NCBI GenBank assembly: GCA_963422415.1
Contig: OY729430.1
Location: 62,001-126,000 of the forward strand
Direction: 5' to 3'
Length of the DNA stretch: 64,000 nt
Source: Bin34 sp963422415
Lineage (GTDB): Bacteria > Chloroflexota > Anaerolineae > Caldilineales > Caldilineaceae
The translations under genes and the position numbers were made by a program. This document shows, one piece after another, positions 24,929 to 32,816 of the stretch. Below the pieces are notes generated by a model. That model had not been told where the DNA came from, ran no database searches, and saw only the letters and a list, made by a program, of their open reading frames with translations. How positions within the stretch are numbered: position 1 is the first letter of the stretch; each line of letters begins with the position of its first letter.

Positions 24929-24960
24929 GGGCGGCCCCCGACCGGGGGCCGCCCTTTTTT
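24929..24960 (+). terminator. Strong intrinsic terminator after the ABC operon
   Basis: GGGCGGCCCCC (24929-24939) pairs with GGGGGCCGCCC (24944-24954), loop GACC, followed by six T. A perfect 11 bp GC stem plus T-tract closes the lipoprotein-permease-binding protein operon. Confidence 0.93.
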
Positions 24961-25450
24961 CGAGCAAGATCCGGAACAGGGGAGCCTAGGCCAATCCTGC
25001 AAGTCTTTCACCTTGCGGCGCAACGATTTGGAGCAGACGCGTCGTTCTCTCCGCCAGTCCGCGACAGCGCAGTGGTGCGTACCGCCCTAGATCTTGCGGG
25101 AAGACCCCAACTCGCCGCGGGCCTTCCCTTTTCACAACCTCTGGACCGACACGCCCGGCAACGGGGCCGCTGCGCCGATCTGTAGCGGTCTGGGCAATTG
25201 GGTAATGGCCCATAAGATGCCCGGCGAACTGCACCCGTCCATCCGGGGCCGTGTCCTTGAACGCCACTGGCAGAGAGAACATGAACTGGCGCAGCGGCAA
25301 CGTCCCGCAGGCGGAACCTAGCATGATCAGAGGCCAACGGGTGTTCATCCAGCCGATGCGGTGCATCACGATGGAAGTCAATGAGGCAGCGGCCGGTAGA
25401 TTGCACCTTATCCTTTCCGTACACCCCATTCCCTTTACAGAGGCAGCACA
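24961..25450. other. Intergenic with an unassigned coding-like minus-strand frame
   Basis: On the minus strand a frame is open from an ATG at 25366 to a TAG at 24986 (126 codons). It has codon use like its neighbours and stretches such as PDGRVQFAGHLMGHYPIAQTATDRRSG cut into several short motifs. I cannot assign it to a family and see no ribosome-binding site. The plus strand also stays open for part of it. It may be the relic of a gene lost from this spot. Confidence 0.3.
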
Positions 25451-25696
25451 ATGACAGAAGCAGAGAAATATCTGTTCGATCTGCAAGGGTTTCTGGTAGT
25501 GGAGGATGCCCTCGCCCCAGACCAACTGCAGGAACTGAACGATATTCTGGATCAGAGAATCACCCAGGAGGTGTCGGCCCATTATTTCCGTTGCCTGAAT
25601 GGAATCATGCGGAATGGACTGTTTGTCGTGGCATACAATCCGGACATGACCGAGCGGCAAAAGGCCATATTGACGCCGCCCCGTGCCCACAGGTAA
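25451..25696 (+). pseudogene. Collapsed phytanoyl-CoA dioxygenase (PhyH) gene
   Basis: An 81-codon frame whose first about 46 residues are a normal PhyH N-terminus (MTEAEKYLFDLQGFLVVEDA, then a helix ending at about QEVSAHYF). It then jumps to an internal PhyH-like strand (MRNGLFVVAYN) and a family-like C-terminus (TERQKAILTPPRAHR). The iron-binding HxD...H and 2-oxoglutarate sites, normally spread over about 150 residues between these pieces, are absent. The frame is preserved, so it looks like in-frame internal deletions. It cannot be an active dioxygenase. The fragment matching is from memory of the family, not from an alignment. Confidence 0.6.
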
Positions 25697-25734
25697 CGAG
25701 TGCGCCCAGTGCAGCGCGTACCAAGCGCTATGGA

Positions 25735-26727
25735 TCAAGCCTTTGGCCACGCGGAGGCATAGGCTTTCGCAATCCGATCCATGGTGTGATCCAGCGCAGG
25801 ATTGACCATTTGGTGGTGTGGGTGGGCATGGTGCCAACGGGCTATCTCTTCCACGCCCCGGTGGAAAGGGATCACGGTCCTATAGGCAGGCACAAGACGC
25901 CTGATCTTGGTGTTGTCGAACATCTTGCAGCTGGCCATGTCCCCGAGCAGACTGGCTCCCAGCGTTGCATCGTAAGCGTGGATCAGGTCTGAGGGAACAT
26001 GCAAGAAACGGGCCTCCAATCCGAAGGCCTGAGCCACCATGGCGTAGATCTCGTTCCAGGTGAAGACCTCGTCCGAAGTGATATGCACCGCTTCGCCAAG
26101 GGCTTGTGGATGTCCCAGCAACCCGACGAAACCCCGCGCGAAGTCCGTGTGATGGGTCAATGTCCACAGGGAAGTGCCGTCGCCTGGAATCAGAACCTCC
26201 TTGCCCCGCCGCATCCGATCGAGCGCCGTATAGCCGCCGACAACGGGAATCTGCGTCCGATCGTAGGTGTGAGAGGGTCGCACTATCGTAACCGGAAAGT
26301 CTTCCTCCCGGAAGGCCCGCATCAGAACCTCCTCACAGGCAATCTTCCGCTGGGAGTAGCGCAGGTGGACATTGACCAGCGGCGCCGATTCGGTGAGTGG
26401 CAAGGTACCCGGGGGCACCTTGTAGACCGAGGCGGAACTGATGAAGACATATTGTTCCGTGCGATTCCGGAAGCGCGCGACATCCCGGGTGATGTCGGCG
26501 GGTTCATAGGCAATCCAATTCACCACCGCGTCAAAGTCAATCCCTCCCAGAACAGCTTCGACCTCATCCGCATTGTGGATGTCCGCCTGCAGGTGTGTGA
26601 CGCCCTCCGGCAGGGACCGGACGCTCTGGCCCCGATTCAACAGATAGAGATCGATACCTTGGTCCAAGGCCAAGGGGGAGACTCCCGAACTGATAACGCC
26701 TGTACCGCCAATAAACAGGACTCTCAT
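25735..26727 (-). CDS. NAD-dependent epimerase/dehydratase
   Basis: A 330-residue extended SDR. The nucleotide-binding motif is FIGGTGVISSGV at the N-terminus, SSASVY is the catalytic Ser region and YSQRK the YxxxK. The VRPSHTYD and WTLTHHTDFARGF segments fit sugar-nucleotide or related epimerase-like enzymes; the substrate is unknown. The ATG at 26727 has AAGGAG upstream. It is divergent from the dienelactone hydrolase gene. Confidence 0.85.
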   Translation of the reverse strand: MRVLFIGGTGVISSGVSPLALDQGIDLYLLNRGQSVRSLPEGVTHLQADIHNADEVEAVLGGIDFDAVVNWIAYEPADITRDVARFRNRTEQYVFISSASVYKVPPGTLPLTESAPLVNVHLRYSQRKIACEEVLMRAFREEDFPVTIVRPSHTYDRTQIPVVGGYTALDRMRRGKEVLIPGDGTSLWTLTHHTDFARGFVGLLGHPQALGEAVHITSDEVFTWNEIYAMVAQAFGLEARFLHVPSDLIHAYDATLGASLLGDMASCKMFDNTKIRRLVPAYRTVIPFHRGVEEIARWHHAHPHHQMVNPALDHTMDRIAKAYASAWPKA

Positions 26728-26866
26728 TGGGAACATCTCCTTATACAATGGAACGCTTGGTACGTGCCAAGGTGAAATGGGTCCACTATACTAGAGGATG
26801 CCTCAGCAAAGACAAAACCGTACATTCGTGATGGGGATACGCTTCCATTCCCAAAGGAAAGAGCCC

Positions 26867-27820
26867 ATGTGCCATGCAATTCCGAAACCCGACCCTACTT
26901 CGTCTACCACCTTGCCTCCGAGCCTCGGCTTGCGCAAGAGAAAGCTGCTCCTGCATGCCATCGACCAACTGGAAAGCGGCGTCATTACGCGTCGCCGTTT
27001 TGTAAACGGCGTTACCGCCCTCGCGGGAGCGGGCGTCGCATCCGCGCTCTTGGCGGCCTGTGCCATTTCGGTGCCCGCCCCGCCCGCCGCCCCTGAAGGT
27101 GTAGGCGCCGCAGGGTCGGAGGATGCCTCCGCCATGGGCTTGGAGACCGCCATGGTCTCCTATGGAGATTCGGCGTCACAGCCGTTGGAAGCGTATCTGG
27201 CGATACCCACTGCAACACCGGCCCCGGCCGTACTGGTCATTCAAGAGTGGTGGGGACTCAATCCCCACATCAAGGATATCGCTCATCGATTTGCACAGGC
27301 CGGTTTCGTAGCCCTGGCGCCTGATCTGTATCATGGCGAGGTGGCCACGGAACCTACAGAGGCACGCAAGCTGGCCATGGCCTTGGATCGGGCCACTGCC
27401 TTGTCGGAACTGGATGTGGCCGCCCAGTACCTTCTGAACCTGGATGCCACGTCGGGTTCCAAGGTAGGCATCGTGGGCTTCTGCCTGGGAGGCGGCATGG
27501 CCCAGTCCTTTGCTGCCTACAACCCTCTGAACGGAGCTGCAATCTCCTTCTATGGGTCCCCCCTTTCCGATAGTGAAGCATCCCAGGTTCACGGTGCCCT
27601 GCTGACCATCTGGGGGGCCGAGGATGACTTCTACCCTCTTCCACGCACCGAGCAGTTGGAGCGGGCCCTGACCGAAGCCGGCGTTCCCAACCGACGCCAA
27701 GTATATGAGGGAGCGGGTCATTCCTTCTTCAATGACACACGCGCCTCCTACCACGCTGAAGCTGCGCAGGATGCCTGGCAACAGTCGCTGGAGTGGTTTG
27801 CCACCTATTTGGATGCCTGA
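26867..27820 (+). CDS. Dienelactone hydrolase-family protein, Tat-exported lipoprotein
   Basis: A 317-residue alpha/beta hydrolase. An N-terminal region ends in a twin-arginine signal (TRRRFVNG) with hydrophobic core and lipobox LLAAC, so it is probably folded in the cytoplasm, exported and lipid-anchored. The catalytic domain has EWWGLNPHIKD, the nucleophile Cys in GFCLGGG, the acid in WGAEDD, and His in GAGHSFFND. Family members open lactones or cleave esters. The ATG at 26867 has AAAGGAAAGAG upstream. Confidence 0.85.
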   Translation: MCHAIPKPDPTSSTTLPPSLGLRKRKLLLHAIDQLESGVITRRRFVNGVTALAGAGVASALLAACAISVPAPPAAPEGVGAAGSEDASAMGLETAMVSYGDSASQPLEAYLAIPTATPAPAVLVIQEWWGLNPHIKDIAHRFAQAGFVALAPDLYHGEVATEPTEARKLAMALDRATALSELDVAAQYLLNLDATSGSKVGIVGFCLGGGMAQSFAAYNPLNGAAISFYGSPLSDSEASQVHGALLTIWGAEDDFYPLPRTEQLERALTEAGVPNRRQVYEGAGHSFFNDTRASYHAEAAQDAWQQSLEWFATYLDA

Positions 27821-28183
27821 CACCAAGACCTTTCGGATTCTCAGAAGATGCAAGGCTCCGTTCCCCATGTGCCCCTTGGCCCAACCTGCATGGCAGGATG
27901 AGTGACTTCCGCGGCTGGACGGCATGAAAGCCCGACGATCCAAGAGAGCAACTCACGGTGCACTGCCTGTGCCAAGGATCTGGAACTCCCCATTCACTCT
28001 CTTTGGCCCAATCTCTTGAATCAACACCGAGGCCAACACCGGGCAGGAAAATCCTGCCCGGCGTAGACGAGGCGCTGAAAGAGGCTTGCAGGCTCTTTCC
28101 TTGAAAGAAGAAGGCTCTTCCTTGCAAGGCCTGGAGCCGTTTATGGTAGACCTTCCTGTCCAGTGGGTCGCCTTCCTTGGAAC
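27821..28183. other. Intergenic with two strong hairpins
   Basis: No gene is recognised. CCGGGCAGGA (28039-28048) pairs with TCCTGCCCGG (28052-28061) around AAA. GAAAGAG (28077-28083) pairs with CTCTTTC (28093-28099). No T-tract follows either hairpin, so they may be 5' RNA structures of the following gene rather than terminators. Confidence 0.5.
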
Positions 28184-30472
28184 ATGATCTTGGCAAGACT
28201 GTCCAGTGGCCTGGTGGCCCTTGTCTTCGGCCTGACCGGGTTCTCCGCCCTTGTATTCGAGATTGTCTGGATTCGGCAAACATCCCTGGTTCTGGGAGTC
28301 AGCGCGTACGCCTATGCTGCAGTGGTCACGGCCTTTTTGGGAGGAGGCGCGCTGGGAAACTGGCTATTCGCCCGCATCATCGATCCCATTCGGCATCCCT
28401 TGCGTCTCCTTTTTCTCTTGCAGAGCGGCGTAGCGGCCCTGGCCTTGCTGACTTGGCAGATATTCCCATATCTGAGGATCTTGTATGCATTGGGGGCCAA
28501 GGAACCGCAGCTGGGACCCACTCAGGTGTTCCTCTGGCGATGCCTTCTGGCCGCATTGATCCTGACACCGACCGCGATTCTGATGGGAGGCGCTCTGCCC
28601 GCTCTGGGCCGTTGGCTGGCCCAGTCCCCGCATCCAGGCCTGACTGCCAGATTGGGCCGTTTCCACGCATGCGAGACTCTAGGAGCCGCTGTTGGTTGCC
28701 TGAGCGCGGCTCTGTGGCTCCTGCGGTTCTGGCCAGCCCAATTCTCAATGTTCGTCGCAGTCGGCGCCAGTCTGGCAGCCGCCTTGGCCGCCCTGCTGGC
28801 AGAGAGTTTGGAAAACCGCCAGAGGAGCCATCACCTCCCGCCAAGGTATCAAGCAGATGACACAGGCCCGCCCCGAAGGCCCCGCCGGGACATCCTGCTG
28901 CTTTATGCCGGGTCAGGGTTCGTTGCCTTGAGCTACCAAATGGTCTGGGCTCGCATACTTGCCATTTTCACGCTGGATGCGGTTTTTTCCTTTGCCCTCG
29001 TCTTGACCACTTTCTTGACAGGTCTAGCTCTCGGCAGCGCCTTGGCGGCACGGAATCTCCGCCGGAGCCTCCCGACTCTGGTCACCTTCTCTCGCTTGCA
29101 ATGGCTGCTGGCCTTGAGTGGTCTCGGGACCATCTATCTCTTTTATGCCATGCCCTTGATCTCTTTCGAGTCCCTCTTTGGCCATTACACTCTGAACCGC
29201 GCCATCCTGTTTGAATTTTTGCTGGGATTCCTGATTCTCCTTTTGCCTACCAGTGTGATGGGATATCTGTTCCCGGTAGTCATCCATCTGGTGACGGTCC
29301 AGAATCGGAATCTGGGCAGCGCTGCCGGCAAAGTTGGCGGCGCGAATACGATCGGAGCCATATTGGGCATTCTCGTCACCACTTTTGGTCTGGTGCCCCT
29401 GATCGGACTGCAGGGCTCTCTCTGGATCTTGGCGGGAGGCAGCCTCTGCCTAGGTACGGTGGCCCTGTGGACCGCGAAACCGAAATCCTTGTGGCATTCA
29501 ACCTGGCGCCAACCGGCCATTGTGGCTACATGTCTCTTGCTTGGTTTTTCTTTTCGGCCACCGCCGATCTATCTGGGATTTCGCCAAGATCCCAGCGAAC
29601 ATCTGGTCTTCTACGAAGAGGGGGTGGAAACCACGGTGGCCGTCTTTCACGTTGCAGAGCGGAACTACAAGGTGTCGTTCGTGGATGGACGCATTGAGGT
29701 GCCTACGGACGAGGTGAGCATGCGGGCCTTTCGCGCCTTGGGGCACCTGCCGCCCCTGGTGCATCCGAACGCCCAGCGCGCCTTGATGCTCAGCTTCGGC
29801 AACGGCATCGCCACCGGATCGCTGGATACCCATGGCATTCCCAAGATCGATGCTGTGGATCTCTCCCGAGAAATGATGCAGGCCGCGGATCTGTATTGGG
29901 AAGAAAACTACAATGTCCTGCACAGTCCTCGATTGGAGCTGCACGTTGAAGATGGACGCAATTTTCTGCTGCGTGTCGAGCAGCTCTATGACATCATCAC
30001 CGCGGACGCGACCCATCCTTCCAACACGAGCAGCTGGGCACTGTTCACACACGAATTTTACGAAAGCGCGAGGGCCCGCCTGACTCCCGAAGGTGTCTTT
30101 TTTCAATGGTTGCCTTTTCACAGTATGACAGAAGCCGACTTCCAGATGATCCTGCGCACCTTCCAATCCTCATTCCCTCACGCTACCCTTTGGTATACCG
30201 GCAGCAGCCACTCTTTGATGATGGGGACTGTCGTTCCCTTTGACAGGCAGGACTTGGAGGAGTTGCTCGATCGTATGGAGCGACATTCCACAGCCACTAC
30301 CGACCTGGGGAGTCGCCAGCAGGTCCATGACTACTTCGCGCTGGACGAGTTCCAGTGGCAAGCCTATGTGGGCCCTGGGTCCATAGCGACCGATCGACAG
30401 GTCTATTTCCTTCCCGCTCCCGACCAGGTAGAGTCTATCGCCTTGGCGCTTCTCGCGGCCCGCCAGAGGTAG
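28184..30472 (+). CDS. Membrane protein fused to a spermidine-synthase-like domain
   Basis: A 762-residue fusion. The first about 450 residues contain some 11-13 hydrophobic segments (for example LVFGLTGFSALVFEIVW, GGGALGNWLFARI) typical of MFS/spermidine-synthase fusion proteins. The C-terminal domain has the class I methyltransferase fold of spermidine synthase: SFGNGIATGS, DAVDLSREMM, EDGRNFLL, DIITADATHPSN. Canonical SpeE residues are only partly kept, so polyamine synthesis is uncertain. ATG 28184 gives a direct membrane-segment start; the gene stands alone. Confidence 0.8.
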   Translation: MILARLSSGLVALVFGLTGFSALVFEIVWIRQTSLVLGVSAYAYAAVVTAFLGGGALGNWLFARIIDPIRHPLRLLFLLQSGVAALALLTWQIFPYLRILYALGAKEPQLGPTQVFLWRCLLAALILTPTAILMGGALPALGRWLAQSPHPGLTARLGRFHACETLGAAVGCLSAALWLLRFWPAQFSMFVAVGASLAAALAALLAESLENRQRSHHLPPRYQADDTGPPRRPRRDILLLYAGSGFVALSYQMVWARILAIFTLDAVFSFALVLTTFLTGLALGSALAARNLRRSLPTLVTFSRLQWLLALSGLGTIYLFYAMPLISFESLFGHYTLNRAILFEFLLGFLILLLPTSVMGYLFPVVIHLVTVQNRNLGSAAGKVGGANTIGAILGILVTTFGLVPLIGLQGSLWILAGGSLCLGTVALWTAKPKSLWHSTWRQPAIVATCLLLGFSFRPPPIYLGFRQDPSEHLVFYEEGVETTVAVFHVAERNYKVSFVDGRIEVPTDEVSMRAFRALGHLPPLVHPNAQRALMLSFGNGIATGSLDTHGIPKIDAVDLSREMMQAADLYWEENYNVLHSPRLELHVEDGRNFLLRVEQLYDIITADATHPSNTSSWALFTHEFYESARARLTPEGVFFQWLPFHSMTEADFQMILRTFQSSFPHATLWYTGSSHSLMMGTVVPFDRQDLEELLDRMERHSTATTDLGSRQQVHDYFALDEFQWQAYVGPGSIATDRQVYFLPAPDQVESIALALLAARQR

Positions 30473-31461
30473 CGGCTTCCCTGACATAGGCGCATGTCGC
30501 CGGCCACAGATGTCTGCAGAGCCTACGCGCAGGGGAAGCATCGCAGGGCCGCGATTGGCATAGGGACGAAATGGCAACGAGGATGCACCGCCCCTCTTGG
30601 GGAATTCGTGAAGCGCTGTCCCTACAGCATGTGCAACGGGCGGCAGCGCAGTTGCTTCAGATCTACGCGAAGCCCCGCGGCAAGGGCCTGTCAACAGTTT
30701 CGTTGGCAGGAAATAAGGAGCAGTCCCCTTGTTAGCCAGAGGGGATTGGACAACTGAACGAATCAGGAAGTCTGTCTGAAAGGCCACAACCTGACTGCAT
30801 GTACACCTGCACCGCCCTGATCGCGACATGCAGTGGGTGCAGCCCCGGGTCCACTACGGCAAAGTCGGCCGGAAATGCTCCAGAGCAGCAAGTCGAATCT
30901 CAATTCCAGCTGACTTTGCCGTCAGTTTCTTCAAACCGCTCGTGAACCAAGTATGGCTCCGATGGCGCCCTATGTTATGCAAGCGGTCATCGTGCTTCTC
31001 CCCTTGACTGCAAGCCATATCATGGGGGATACCTGCTGGCTGCACGGATCCCTATCTGCTTTCCCCGTCCAGTGCACAGCGATCTGTGAAGACCGTGCCA
31101 AGCCATTTCGAGAGTCAACGCTGCAAGTACTATAGGGATGGACACCTGAGGGGAGACGACCTTAAGATCCATGAGGGATGTCTGTCAACAGCGTCCAGCC
31201 CCTCTGCGAGACACAATCTCTTCAGTTCTGGACGGAACCAGATAGAAGCCGCCTGCCCCGAATTCATCAGGGATGGAAAACCAGCACCGATTCGTCACAA
31301 GGCCGCTCATCATATTGGCCGAAAGCCACAGGACCTGTCCATGTGCAGCTCCCAGATGTAGCCCTACCCTGCCAAGGCAGGCGTAGGGACAGCCGGGCTT
31401 TCTGAAATCCGTCGCTCTACAGCTCCCTTGATTCCAAACCCCTTCCAGGATCCCCATAAGC
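30473..31461. other. Intergenic of about 1 kb, nothing convincing
   Basis: No frame here shows a recognisable domain or start signal in either direction. I found no tRNA-like T-loop. A CTATAG-rich stretch near 31128-31136 is the only promoter-like spot, and it is weak. Confidence 0.4.
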
Positions 31462-31695
31462 ATGCAACAGACCTCATCAGTCCCCATTCGTCCCCCGGAC
31501 GAGTTTATCCGACTCGACCAGTTCCTTAAGGTCCACAGCCTGCGCCCTTCCGGCGGAGCCGCCAAGTGGTCGATTCAAAATGGAGAGGTCAAGGTCAACG
31601 AGGCCACGGAATTGCGGCGCGGACGCAAGCTGCGTCACGGCGACACCGTGGAATGCGATGGCGTGCGACTCCGGGTGGAATTCACTTCGGCGTAG
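31462..31695 (+). CDS. Small S4-domain RNA-binding protein
   Basis: A 77-residue protein that is a single S4 domain of the YaaA/YbcJ type (FIRLDQFLKVHSLRPSGG, IQNGEVKVNEATELRRGRKL, GDTVECDG). It probably binds RNA. Start is the ATG at 31462. It converges on the DUF1385 gene, 31 bases away. Confidence 0.88.
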   Translation: MQQTSSVPIRPPDEFIRLDQFLKVHSLRPSGGAAKWSIQNGEVKVNEATELRRGRKLRHGDTVECDGVRLRVEFTSA

Positions 31696-31726
31696 CGGGA
31701 TGCGGACAACCCGACAGCCGGTGCGG

Positions 31727-32707
31727 CTAGATCGAAGACATGGTCGTTGGGATCACCCGGTCCCACACCAGAGCCTTGGTCTCCTTGCTGACAGGTACGC
31801 CATCGGATTCTAGCACTGGAATCAAGGCCACAACCGCTGTCTTGACCATCTCGTCGTCGGGTGGCCGGGTCGTCACCTTCTGGAGCCACAACCCCGGCAC
31901 AATAAAGAAGTGCAAGGCCGGATTGCCGGCATGGTTTGCGCTGAAACGGATCAACTCGTATGCAATGCCGGCCACCACGGGCAACAGAACGAGGCGCGTG
32001 ACAAATCGCAAGAGCAATGCCAGCCATTCCGGATCCATGTCATTGAAGGTCAACGGCGCAAAGAGAATGATACTGATAAGGACCACAAAGAGTATGAAGC
32101 TGGTGCCACAGCGCACATGCTGCAAACTGTATTTCTGCACCTCCTTCACATGGAGTTGCGATCCACCTTCGAAGGCGTTGATCGCCTTGTGCTCAGCCCC
32201 GTGAAAACCGAACATGCGTCGGATGTCCTTCATGAAGCTGATGGCGACAAAATACAGGCCAAACAGCAGTACGCGTATTCCGCCCTCCACCGACGCGTCC
32301 AAAAAGGCATTGCCCGCCAAGAATTCCGTCACCCAGCGACTGACCAAGGTCGGCAGCAGAAAGAAGAGACCGATGCCGAACACGAAACTGAGACCGACCG
32401 TGGACCATGCCAAAGGCCCCTGAAAGCGCACCTCCTCCTCGGAGCCTTCTTCTGCCGCATCCTGGGCAGCAATGTCCGCGCTCCAGATAATGGCGCGGAT
32501 CCCCAGCCCCAAGGCCTCCCAGAGCAGGCCCAGCCCGCGCACAAAGGGCAGCTTGCCCAGCCGACTGGTATAGATCCAAGCGGTGAGGGGTGCGTGGTGC
32601 AGCTTGATGTCTCCCGAGGCGGTGCGCACGGCCACCGCGAACGTCGTGGCCCCGCGCATCATTACCCCTTCGAGGATGGCTTGGCCGCCGTAGAAGCGCG
32701 CGCTCAC
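31727..32707 (-). CDS. DUF1385 membrane protein
   Basis: A 326-residue protein starting YGGQAILEGVMMRG, the DUF1385 signature, and carrying FHGAEHKAINAFE in the middle. About four to five membrane segments (GLSFVFGIGLFFLLP, FILFVVLISIILFAP, LVLLPVVAGIAYELI) are seen. Its function is unknown; proteins of this family occur in Firmicutes and Chloroflexota. A GTG start at 32707 fits the family N-terminus. It is divergent from recD2. Confidence 0.85.
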   Translation of the reverse strand: MSARFYGGQAILEGVMMRGATTFAVAVRTASGDIKLHHAPLTAWIYTSRLGKLPFVRGLGLLWEALGLGIRAIIWSADIAAQDAAEEGSEEEVRFQGPLAWSTVGLSFVFGIGLFFLLPTLVSRWVTEFLAGNAFLDASVEGGIRVLLFGLYFVAISFMKDIRRMFGFHGAEHKAINAFEGGSQLHVKEVQKYSLQHVRCGTSFILFVVLISIILFAPLTFNDMDPEWLALLLRFVTRLVLLPVVAGIAYELIRFSANHAGNPALHFFIVPGLWLQKVTTRPPDDEMVKTAVVALIPVLESDGVPVSKETKALVWDRVIPTTMSSI

Positions 32708-32816
32708 AATCAGGCTGTCTCTCGGTTCAAAGCGCTATCAGGATGGAAACGACGGAAGCGATGTGGTGGGCAAGAGGAATCAAGCGGAGGGAAGTCGAGC
32801 GCTATACTCGCATGTC

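Noticed and set aside
30170..30829. A 219-codon minus-strand frame at the end of the spermidine-synthase fusion
   Set aside because: It is antisense to the fusion's C-terminal domain and then runs into intergenic DNA with an Arg/Pro-rich composition.
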